A DNA stretch of 64,000 nucleotides from Epilithonimonas vandammei (GTDB lineage Bacteria; Bacteroidota; Bacteroidia; Flavobacteriales; Weeksellaceae). The notes below the pieces were generated by a model. It searched no databases and was not told where the DNA came from. It was given only the letters and a program-made list of their open reading frames with translations. This document shows, piece by piece, positions 54,137 to 61,379 of the stretch. The position numbers and the translations under genes were made by a program. Location: assembly GCF_003860525.1 (NCBI RefSeq), contig NZ_CP034161.1:3038001-3102000 (forward strand). Direction: 5' to 3'. Numbering within the stretch: position 1 is the stretch's first letter; each line of letters opens with the position of its first letter.

Positions 54137-56758
54137 CTAAAAAGTACTGTTAGGCTGTGTAAAACTTCTTTCCTTATATTTCACAGCATCTTTCAGAATG
54201 TTGGCTTTGATTCCGATAAAGAAATCATATACTTTATACTGTCCGAATGGTACCCAGTTGAATGTGATGGTGAAACTTCTCTGATCTCTGGAAAAACCTA
54301 GCCTTGTATATGCCAAAGTTTTATTAACGATATCATAATTGGTGCTTCCGTTGATATTCCAGTATGGCGTGAGCTTGATGCTTCCGTCCAGCCCTACGGT
54401 TGCAACCTTTGTCCCCAATCGTGAAAGACCCCTTGTGTAAGCATAGTTGGCATTGACGTTCAGAGTCCAGGTCGGAATATAGTGGGCGTAATTATCATCA
54501 TCAAAATAATAATTCTCATTCCGAATCTCTCCTTTCTTCTTATATTTTTTTGACAACTCTTCCTTTTTTCCAAATATGGCATCGCTCATCGGATAAGAAA
54601 GCTGTAGATTGAAACCCTGGAGGCTGAAGTGCCCGAAGTTCTCTGTTCTGATCCCTGTATCGCTGCCATTTGCAAACACTATCTGATAAGGCTCAATAGT
54701 GAGGCTGGAATTGACATTCAGTTTATTATCAAAGAAAGATGATTGTGCATTGACACTGAACACAGACCATTTATATTTTTCCGCAGCAAAGTTATAACCT
54801 CCGGAAACATTCAGGTTTTCAAAGATCTTCACCTTTTTCACTCCGGTAGAATCGCTTTTGGATTTTACCTTCATCTCTATATTATTAGCAATGTTGAATC
54901 CTAAGCTTTGTGTAAGACCTGTGGAAGGTGCGCCATAAATACCGCCTTCAAAAATAGAGTACGGTGTAATCTCGCCTCTTGCATTAGCATAATCTCTATA
55001 ATATCCCCAACTTCTAGCACCGAAATCCGGTGAATAGGTAAAGCTGAAACTGGGTGTCATCATATGCCTAATAGCGACAATAGGTGATTTCTTCCCAAAA
55101 TTTTTCTGTCCATACAAAATAGTCTGCAAACTCGCACTGGTAGAGAATGTAGAATAGGCTGCGATTCCGTTATTATAAACATTATCAATTACATTGGTAA
55201 CAGGATTAAAGCTTTTCTCTAGTGTTTTAGTGGTCAGCACATTATCCGCATTGGCACTTAGCGAGAACGTAAAATACTTGGCCAACGTTGTATTGGTGGA
55301 AAGCGAAATGTTATTTTTCGCTCCCGTTTTCAAATCCTGCCACATCTGCTGTTTGAAAAGCTGATCTTCTGTTGTTGTAACATAATTACTGAGCGCAAAT
55401 CCGGTATTGACGTTGATATTTTCCAGCAGTCCTGTTCTGACACCAGTCTTTGGTTTAAAAAGATAGAACTGATTGACAGCTACAGTCATATCGGGCAAAC
55501 GGATATCGGTGAGACCCGTCGCAAAATTTTGGTTATATCCCGCACTCGCACTAATGGTGATGGGAAGATTTAAAAACCTCTTCGTAACATTGATCCTTGA
55601 AGTCTGCGTGGTATTTAGAACGTTTCCGTTAAAAATATAATTATTGTTAACTGTATTATTGTAGAATTTACTGCTCACAATATCTACACTCGCATTGAAA
55701 GTGAAATAAGGATTAGCCTTGGAATCCTGGGAATGACGCCACGCAATACGGAAAGTCTTGGTTCTGGAATAATCATCCAATCCTTTTATCCCTCGCACTG
55801 TGTAGCCATAATCTGCCGCAAAGTTTCCGGAGTATCTGTATTTTTTGAGGTAGTTCAGTTCCGGTTTCAGATTCCAGCTTCCTTTGGTGTAAAAATCCGA
55901 AAGAATTTTAAGATCGAAATGATCTCCAATCGGCTGATAGTAACCCAAGCCGTTAAGAAAAAAACCGACATCCTGCCGTTCTCCAAAACTCGGGATCAGG
56001 ATCCCGGCAGATCTTTTATCCGAAAATGGAAGTATCGCAAAAGGCATCACAAGTGGCGTGGGAACTTGCTCTATGTAAAGCTGTATTGGGCCCGTAACCA
56101 GCTGGGAATTATTTTTACCTTTTATCAGCTTAATATTAGGTGCAGACATATGGTAATCCGGCAGGGTATCTTTTTTCTTGATAAAATAGTCATCCGTAGT
56201 ATAAATCGCCTTTCTCATAAAGAACACAGAATCATTATACTTCTTGGTTTTCTCAGCTACAATTACACCTTCACTCTCTTCTGTTCTCGCATTGAAGGCG
56301 ATTGCCTGTTTAGTTTTATAATTGTAGATTACCTCATTATATTCATACTTTTTCCCACCCTGCGTAGCAATAGCCGGCTTTATGATCTTGCCCTTATCAT
56401 CCTGCTCACCTCTAGCATAGATTTTTCCTGTTTCCCAATCTATCCGGATATAATCCGCATCAATTTGCATATCCTGATAGATAATTTGAGCGTTTTTGGT
56501 AAGGGAAGTCTGCTTGTTAGATATGGATGAGCTGCTTCTGTACTCAGCCTTGGTTTTAACCACATCTTCTAGTTCTTCTTTTGGGATTATGGTATCTTTC
56601 TTCGCAGTTACCGTATCTTTACGTAAACTGACGGAATCTCTAATATCACTTTTCTTATCAATATTTTGAGGCACAGTTTGTGATAAAATATTGTTAAAAA
56701 TTAGGATATTTAAAATTAGTAATATATTTTTGAAAATACTTCGAGCCAATGCAGTCAT
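54137..56758 (-). CDS. LptD-like outer-membrane protein
   Basis: 873 residues. Signal peptide to about 26, then an OstA-like N-terminal domain (NAQIIYQDMQIDADYIRIDWETGKIYARG, KIIKPAIATQGGKKYEYNEVIYNYKT) and a long C-terminal barrel of alternating aromatic strands to the end. This matches Bacteroidetes proteins annotated as putative LPS assembly protein LptD; the canonical Cys pairs are not seen. It faces the amidase gene divergently with 42 nt between. Confidence 0.85.
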   Translation of the reverse strand: MTALARSIFKNILLILNILIFNNILSQTVPQNIDKKSDIRDSVSLRKDTVTAKKDTIIPKEELEDVVKTKAEYRSSSSISNKQTSLTKNAQIIYQDMQIDADYIRIDWETGKIYARGEQDDKGKIIKPAIATQGGKKYEYNEVIYNYKTKQAIAFNARTEESEGVIVAEKTKKYNDSVFFMRKAIYTTDDYFIKKKDTLPDYHMSAPNIKLIKGKNNSQLVTGPIQLYIEQVPTPLVMPFAILPFSDKRSAGILIPSFGERQDVGFFLNGLGYYQPIGDHFDLKILSDFYTKGSWNLKPELNYLKKYRYSGNFAADYGYTVRGIKGLDDYSRTKTFRIAWRHSQDSKANPYFTFNASVDIVSSKFYNNTVNNNYIFNGNVLNTTQTSRINVTKRFLNLPITISASAGYNQNFATGLTDIRLPDMTVAVNQFYLFKPKTGVRTGLLENINVNTGFALSNYVTTTEDQLFKQQMWQDLKTGAKNNISLSTNTTLAKYFTFSLSANADNVLTTKTLEKSFNPVTNVIDNVYNNGIAAYSTFSTSASLQTILYGQKNFGKKSPIVAIRHMMTPSFSFTYSPDFGARSWGYYRDYANARGEITPYSIFEGGIYGAPSTGLTQSLGFNIANNIEMKVKSKSDSTGVKKVKIFENLNVSGGYNFAAEKYKWSVFSVNAQSSFFDNKLNVNSSLTIEPYQIVFANGSDTGIRTENFGHFSLQGFNLQLSYPMSDAIFGKKEELSKKYKKKGEIRNENYYFDDDNYAHYIPTWTLNVNANYAYTRGLSRLGTKVATVGLDGSIKLTPYWNINGSTNYDIVNKTLAYTRLGFSRDQRSFTITFNWVPFGQYKVYDFFIGIKANILKDAVKYKERSFTQPNSTF

Positions 56759-56800
56759 TCTGAAATTGGGTTCAAAATTAATTAAATTTTAAAGATTAAA

Positions 56801-58084
56801 ATGATCAGGCCTACACTTTATAAGAAATTTTTTTTTCTCTTGATATTTTTTGGTAGTTTCAACTTGTTATATTGCCAGAAAAAGTTCACAATTGTTCTGG
56901 ATGCAGGACACGGAGGAAGTGACATTGGAGCCAACAGATATTATAGCGACATCGGAACTGTAATGGAAAAGAATGTGACACTCGGCATTGTTCTAAAACT
57001 TGGAAGAATGCTGGAAAAAAACAAGGACTACAAAGTGATCTATACCAGAAAAATCGATGAGTATCCTTCTTTGACATACCGAACAGATCTCGCCAACAGG
57101 AGTAAAGCAGACTTGTTTATTTCGGTTCATGTTAATTCTTCGCCCAGTAAAAGCGCAACAGCACAAGGAACAGAAACTTTCGTCCAAGGTCCCAATCAAA
57201 ATAAAGCTAATCTCGATGTGGCAAAAGCCGAAAACGACGTTATTTTCCTCGATGAAAGGGACAAAGAGAATTTTGCATCCTACAATCCTAGCTCTCCAGA
57301 ATCTCTCATTGCGCTTAAAATACAGCAAAGTAAATACCTGCAGGCAAGTCTCATCATTGGTGGACTTGTGGAAGAGAACTTTGTCAAAAAGGATAAACGA
57401 TTATCTCGTGGAGTAAAACAGGAAAACCTGCACGTACTGAGGATGAATGCAATGCCTTCCATCCTTATAGAAACCGGTTTCGTTAATAATTATGAAGATG
57501 CACATTACATATCCACCGAAGAAGGGCAACAATCCATAGCAGAGAGCATCTACAATGCTATCACAAGTTATAAAAAATTGGTTGACAGAAATGTAAAAGA
57601 ACCTGAGCCTGAAAAACCAGCCGAACAACCTCTTAAGAATGATTTCAGAATATTGCTGATGAGCACGCCCACAAGATATACTGAAAACGATCCCGCTCTA
57701 AAAGGCCTGAAATACATCCTACCTATAAAAGAAAACGGAAATTATAAGTATTATTACGGAACTACCAATTATGCTTCCGTGAGAGATAATAATCTGAAGA
57801 CGGCTAAAGATTCTGGATTCAGAAATGCAATATCTATAAGTTTTGTTCCTAATCAGTCCTTAGCAAGTGGTTATTATACCATCGAGGTTTATGCTGGAAA
57901 AGATAAGTTAGATTCGAAATCACATATTATGAAAACGCTTCCTAATATGGAGAGAAACAAAGAAAATGGTGTTTTTTACTACACATATGGAAAATATAAG
58001 ACTTTGGAGGAAGCTGTAAACACACAAAAAGAGCTTGAAAACAAGAACATTATAAATACAGTGATAGAAAAAAGAATAAAATAG
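56801..58084 (+). CDS. N-acetylmuramoyl-L-alanine amidase
   Basis: 427 residues. Signal peptide to about 26. Amidase_3 domain at about 28-260: VLDAGHGGSDIGA (zinc His), MEKNVTLGIVLKLG (Glu), FISVHVNSSPS (His), ILIETGFVNNYEDA (catalytic Glu). The tail (about 280-427) contains two SPOR-like units that may bind denuded glycan. It cleaves peptide stems from peptidoglycan during cell separation. Confidence 0.93.
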   Translation: MIRPTLYKKFFFLLIFFGSFNLLYCQKKFTIVLDAGHGGSDIGANRYYSDIGTVMEKNVTLGIVLKLGRMLEKNKDYKVIYTRKIDEYPSLTYRTDLANRSKADLFISVHVNSSPSKSATAQGTETFVQGPNQNKANLDVAKAENDVIFLDERDKENFASYNPSSPESLIALKIQQSKYLQASLIIGGLVEENFVKKDKRLSRGVKQENLHVLRMNAMPSILIETGFVNNYEDAHYISTEEGQQSIAESIYNAITSYKKLVDRNVKEPEPEKPAEQPLKNDFRILLMSTPTRYTENDPALKGLKYILPIKENGNYKYYYGTTNYASVRDNNLKTAKDSGFRNAISISFVPNQSLASGYYTIEVYAGKDKLDSKSHIMKTLPNMERNKENGVFYYTYGKYKTLEEAVNTQKELENKNIINTVIEKRIK

Positions 58085-58093
58085 CTTCAGAAA

Positions 58094-58125
58094 TTTGGAA
58101 AAATAGAAGAAAGTCTATATTTTTG
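58094..58125 (+). promoter_or_regulatory. tRNA-Glu promoter
   Basis: TTTG at 58094-58097, a 20-nt spacer, TATTTTTG at 58118-58125. Confidence 0.7.
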
Positions 58126-58143
58126 CACTCCGAAATCACAAAC

Positions 58144-58215
58144 GGCCTATTCGTCTAGTGGTTAGGACTCAAGATTTTCATTCTTGCAACAGGGGTTCGA
58201 TTCCCCTATAGGCTA
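58144..58215 (+). tRNA. tRNA-Glu (UUC), first copy
   Basis: Acceptor GGCCTAT/ATAGGCT (G-T first pair), D arm TCGTCTAGTGGTTAGGAC, anticodon TTC in the loop TTTTCAT between CAAGA and TCTTG, T arm AGGGGTTCGATTCCCCT. No encoded CCA. Confidence 0.95.
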
Positions 58216-58249
58216 CAAAAAATAAATTTTAAAAAATTATTAAAAAAAG

Positions 58250-58280
58250 TTTGCAAATTAAAAAATAACTTTTATCTTTG
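58250..58280 (+). promoter_or_regulatory. rpsT promoter
   Basis: TTTG at 58250-58253, a 19-nt spacer, TATCTTTG at 58273-58280: a full consensus promoter. Confidence 0.8.
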
Positions 58281-58298
58281 CACCCACATTTGAACGTT

Positions 58299-58553
58299 AT
58301 GGCAAATCATAAATCAGCACTTAAGAGAATCAGACAAAACGAAGTTAGAAGACTTCGAAACAGATACTACCACAAGACTGCAAGAACAGCTGTGAAAGTA
58401 TTAAGAAATGAAGCGGACAAAGCAGCTGCATCTGAGCAATTACCAAAAGTAATTTCTTTATTAGATAAATTAGCTAAGAAAAACATTATTCACAAGAATA
58501 AAGCAGCTAACTTAAAGAGCAAATTAACTAAGCACGTAAATAGCTTAGCTTAA
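58299..58553 (+). CDS. rpsT: 30S ribosomal protein S20
   Basis: 84 residues from ATG at 58299: [21 protein letters not shown] is the family start. An upstream TTG at 58278 lies inside the -7 box and is rejected. Rich in Lys/Ala/Arg helices, binds 16S rRNA. It is bracketed by two tRNA-Glu genes. Confidence 0.97.
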   Translation: MANHKSALKRIRQNEVRRLRNRYYHKTARTAVKVLRNEADKAAASEQLPKVISLLDKLAKKNIIHKNKAANLKSKLTKHVNSLA

Positions 58554-58563
58554 TATAAATCCT

Positions 58564-58635
58564 GGCCCGTTCGTCTATCGGTTAGGACCTCAGATTTTCA
58601 TTCTGGTAAGAGGGGTTCGATTCCCCTACGGGCTA
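58564..58635 (+). tRNA. tRNA-Glu (UUC), second copy
   Basis: Acceptor GGCCCGT/ACGGGCT, anticodon TTC between CAGA and TCTG, T arm AGGGGTTCGATTCCCCT. It differs from the first copy in acceptor, D loop and anticodon stem, 11 nt after rpsT, so likely co-transcribed with it. Confidence 0.95.
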
Positions 58636-58638
58636 CTT

Positions 58639-58669
58639 AAAAACCTTCAGATTTTTCTGAAGGTTTTTT
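58639..58669 (+). terminator. Terminator of rpsT/tRNA-Glu unit
   Basis: AAAAACCTTCAGA pairs with TCTGAAGGTTTTT across TTTT. Confidence 0.9.
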
Positions 58670-58702
58670 ATTTTTGTTATATTTGAGAATTATTTTAACA
58701 CT

Positions 58703-59110
58703 ATGAAAATCTTAATTATTAACGGACCTAATCTTAATTTACTAGGAACTCGTGAACCCGAAATATATGGCTCCGTTTCTATGGAAGATTATCTTCTGGA
58801 ATTGAATACAGAATTCCCTAACCATGAACTTCTTTACTACCAATCCAATATTGAAGGTGAATTGATCAACCGTTTGCAAAAAGATGACTTCAATGCTGTG
58901 GTAATTAATCCCGGTGCTTTTACGCATTATTCTTATGCCATTGCAGATTGCTTGAAAAATATTCAGATACCAAAAATCGAGATCCACATCAGTAATATCT
59001 ACAAGCGCGAAGAATTCCGTAAGAAGTCAGTGACCGCAGAAAGCTGCGATGCAGTTATCTCTGGTTTTGGAATGAAGGGATACAAACTTGCATTACAAAG
59101 TTTACTGTAA
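58703..59110 (+). CDS. aroQ: 3-dehydroquinate dehydratase, type II
   Basis: 135 residues. INGPNLNLLGTREPEIYG holds the catalytic Tyr loop; NPGAFTHYSYAIADCL and EIHISNIYKREEFRKKS complete the active site. Third step of the shikimate pathway, cytoplasmic dodecamer. Length is slightly short but all motifs are present. Confidence 0.96.
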   Translation: MKILIINGPNLNLLGTREPEIYGSVSMEDYLLELNTEFPNHELLYYQSNIEGELINRLQKDDFNAVVINPGAFTHYSYAIADCLKNIQIPKIEIHISNIYKREEFRKKSVTAESCDAVISGFGMKGYKLALQSLL

Positions 59111-59113
59111 AAA

Positions 59114-59137
59114 AAAGAATCTCATCTGAGATTCTTT
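59114..59137. terminator. Bidirectional terminator after aroQ
   Basis: AAAGAATCTCA pairs with TGAGATTCTTT across 2 nt. Confidence 0.85.
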
Positions 59138-59138
59138 C

Positions 59139-59729
59139 TTATTCTATTTTTATAAAGAATTTTCCAGTTGGCGTTTCACCACTAGCCATATTGTTTTTAG
59201 ATAATCCCAACCAATATTCACCTTTTTGCCTAGTTTCATATTCAATAGATTGCCCAAAGGGTCCGTCAAAAGTATTGTCAGGCAATCTAATCTGATTGAA
59301 TCGCAAATTCATAGGTTGATCGGTTTTCAGATAAGCTTTCATTTTGGGCTGGCTCAGGTTTTCTAATCTCAGAATTAATTGTTCATCCTGATTTTTAATC
59401 TCCAGTTTTAATCTTATCGGCATCTTCGATGCATCGACTGTTATGATATTCTGATTGGATTCTTTCTCTGTTTTCAAAATTGGAGACAGTGTATCCACCT
59501 CCTTTTTTATAACTGTAAGGGTATCTAGTTCGGTCTCTTTTAGTTTAGGATCTTTTTTACAGGCTATAAAAAACAATGGGATCAGTGTAAGGTATTTCAG
59601 GGATTTTTTTGGTGCCGCGAATTGCAGCAGCCCGACTTGAGCGGAGCTCTTTTTCTTTTGCAAAAAGAAAAAAGCGGGAGCGGAAGGCGGATATAGCTGC
59701 CCAAATCTAGAGAATGAATGTAATGCCAT
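59139..59729 (-). CDS. Lipoprotein with repeat-derived N-terminus
   Basis: 196 residues as the open frame stands. From residue 41 on it reads KKSLKYLTLIPLFFIACKKD, a classical lipoprotein signal (lipobox FIAC) that should begin with Met just before the two Lys; here that codon is CCA. Residues 8-37 are a translation of the dispersed repeat at 59618-59705. So the repeat seems to have replaced the native start; translation may begin at 59729 with a 40-residue leader, or be lost. The rest is an Asp/Glu-rich linker and a beta-type domain (MPIRLKLEIKNQDEQLILRLENLS) of unknown function. Confidence 0.6.
   Translation of the reverse strand: MALHSFSRFGQLYPPSAPAFFFLQKKKSSAQVGLLQFAAPKKSLKYLTLIPLFFIACKKDPKLKETELDTLTVIKKEVDTLSPILKTEKESNQNIITVDASKMPIRLKLEIKNQDEQLILRLENLSQPKMKAYLKTDQPMNLRFNQIRLPDNTFDGPFGQSIEYETRQKGEYWLGLSKNNMASGETPTGKFFIKIE
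59618..59705 (+). repeat. Dispersed structured repeat, copy 2
   Basis: CGAATTGCAGCAGCCCGACT at the start and GGCGGATATAGCTGCCCAAA at the end match copy 1. The middle is a different but perfect hairpin: CTTTTTCTTTTGCAAAAAG with AAAAAG behind it. Same orientation as copy 1. Confidence 0.7.
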
Positions 59730-59737
59730 TGCTAAAA

Positions 59738-60160
59738 TTATAATGTTTCCATTTCTACAACTTTTTTGCCAATCTTGTAAACTGTTCCTCGAAAACCTGC
59801 TACAACCTCATCATTTTGATTTGTAATGGTAATATCATAAATAGCAGTTTTCCTAGTATCATTCAAAAGAATACTTTCTGCCGTTAAAACATCTCCTTTT
59901 TTTGCAGCTTTTGTAAAGTTTATATAGCAATTGAGCGCAACGGCAGCTTCGCCAGAATTATTACTGGAAAAAGCCAATGCAGAATCCGCAAAAGCAAACG
60001 TTACACCCCCGTGAACCGTCCCAAGCCCGTTAATCATTTCGGGTTTAACAGGCATTTTTATAAGGCAATAATTGTGTTTTATTTCAACCAGTTCAATTCC
60101 CAGCCATTGAGAAAACAAGTCTTTCTCAAAAATATATTCTGCCGTTTCTCTTGCGTTCAT
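59738..60160 (-). CDS. PaaI-family hotdog thioesterase
   Basis: 140 residues. INGLGTVHGGVTFAFADSALAFSSN holds the HGG and Asp of the active site, followed by the hotdog helix and strands. It begins at the base next to the stop of the enoyl-CoA hydratase, so the two are coupled. Likely rescues CoA in phenylacetate or fatty acid catabolism; only two such genes are present here. Confidence 0.88.
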   Translation of the reverse strand: MNARETAEYIFEKDLFSQWLGIELVEIKHNYCLIKMPVKPEMINGLGTVHGGVTFAFADSALAFSSNNSGEAAVALNCYINFTKAAKKGDVLTAESILLNDTRKTAIYDITITNQNDEVVAGFRGTVYKIGKKVVEMETL

Positions 60161-60952
60161 TTACTTTCCTTTATAATTTGGCAAACGTTTTTCAATGAAA
60201 GCAGCAACGCCTTCTTTGAAATCTTCGGTTTCTGCTGCATCTTGCTGAATAATGGATTCATAATCCAGCTGTTCGTTCAGTGTAAAGTTATAGGACTTAT
60301 TGAAGGCTTTTTTGGTGAGATAAAGTGCAGCTGTTGCTGCGTGAGAAAGCTGTGCCAAAACCTCCATAGATTTTTCTACAAATTCTGCATCTGAAAAGAC
60401 ATCTGCCACCAACCCTATTTTCTTAGCTTCTGTCGCTGGAACTTTTTTCCCTGTGAAAGATAAATAACTCGCCAATTGTCTTCCCACTAATTTGGGTAGG
60501 TAATAAGTTCCCGCAGTGTCCGGAATCAAACCAATATTCGCAAAAGCAAAAGAAAAGTAAGAACTTTCTGTCGCTAAAGTAAAGTCACAAATAGATGCCA
60601 GCATTGCTCCTGCTCCAACAGCGGGACCATTAACCAATGCTACTACTGGTTTTTTACATTTAACAATTTCGAGAACCAAAGGATTATAATATTCAATCAC
60701 AAATCTTTGGATTGTTCTATCATCCTCATCAAATCCTAAAGCTTCTTTCAAGTTTTGTCCGGCACAAAATGCTTTTCCCTTCCCGGAAATTGCTATACAT
60801 CTTACATTATCATCATTACTGAATTTGTGAACCGCATTTCGCAATTCACCAAGCATAACTTGGGTAAGGCTGTTATAACTATCCGGCTGATTCAGATAAA
60901 TCAATTGCAATTTTCCGTCGAATTGGGAATCTATCTCTATTTGTGAATACAT
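60161..60952 (-). CDS. Enoyl-CoA hydratase/isomerase, PaaG-like
   Basis: 263 residues from the ATG at 60952. An ATG at 60970 overlaps the -7 box (60968-60975), so the shorter start is right. GKGKAFCAGQNLKEAL and GPAVGAGAMLASICDFTLA form the oxyanion hole; GLIPDTAGTYYLPKLVG has Asp rather than Glu as the candidate acid/base, as in PaaG-type isomerases. Paired with PaaI, so a phenylacetate-type role is possible. Confidence 0.88.
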   Translation of the reverse strand: MYSQIEIDSQFDGKLQLIYLNQPDSYNSLTQVMLGELRNAVHKFSNDDNVRCIAISGKGKAFCAGQNLKEALGFDEDDRTIQRFVIEYYNPLVLEIVKCKKPVVALVNGPAVGAGAMLASICDFTLATESSYFSFAFANIGLIPDTAGTYYLPKLVGRQLASYLSFTGKKVPATEAKKIGLVADVFSDAEFVEKSMEVLAQLSHAATAALYLTKKAFNKSYNFTLNEQLDYESIIQQDAAETEDFKEGVAAFIEKRLPNYKGK

Positions 60953-60967
60953 AATCTTGGTTTTCTT

Positions 60968-60975
60968 CAAATATA
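60968..60975 (-). promoter_or_regulatory. -7 element of the paaG-paaI pair
   Basis: TATATTTG on the reverse strand; its position fixes the hydratase start at 60952. Confidence 0.6.
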
Positions 60976-61379
60976 AAACTATTTGCAGAATTATAAAATC
61001 GGAATTAAAAATTTAAAACGACAAACATAATGATCATCAATCTTGATTTATTGAATTACATTTTGGCATTTGATTTTAGAATGATTTTTAAATATTAGGA
61101 AAATTTATCTTTTCAAATCAGTTTAAAATCAATTATTCGGAAAATTTGTCTTATAATTTTTAAAAATTCAACAATAGAATGCTTTTTGTAATAATGGTTT
61201 CAGAATTAAATGATTGATGAAGCATTAAGAAGTTAAACCATAAAAATTTATTATCTTAATGCTTTAAAAAAAACAAAAATCAAAAATCATAGTTTCAAAA
61301 TCTAAAATTGAACAGAATTTGATACAAGTTTTTCAATCATTAGCCTTTTAATTTTTAAATCATTTAATCCAAAAATATT
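60976..61379. other. AT-rich gap before clpB
   Basis: No gene seen. It contains the inverted repeat AGCATTAAGA (61221-61230) with TCTTAATGCT (61254-61263) followed by an A-run, and a smaller ATGGTTT/AAACCAT. No heat-shock (CIRCE-type) element is recognised. Confidence 0.55.

Noticed and set aside
60976..61379. Possible small RNA before clpB
   Set aside because: A single inverted repeat in AT-rich DNA without promoter or T-run support.
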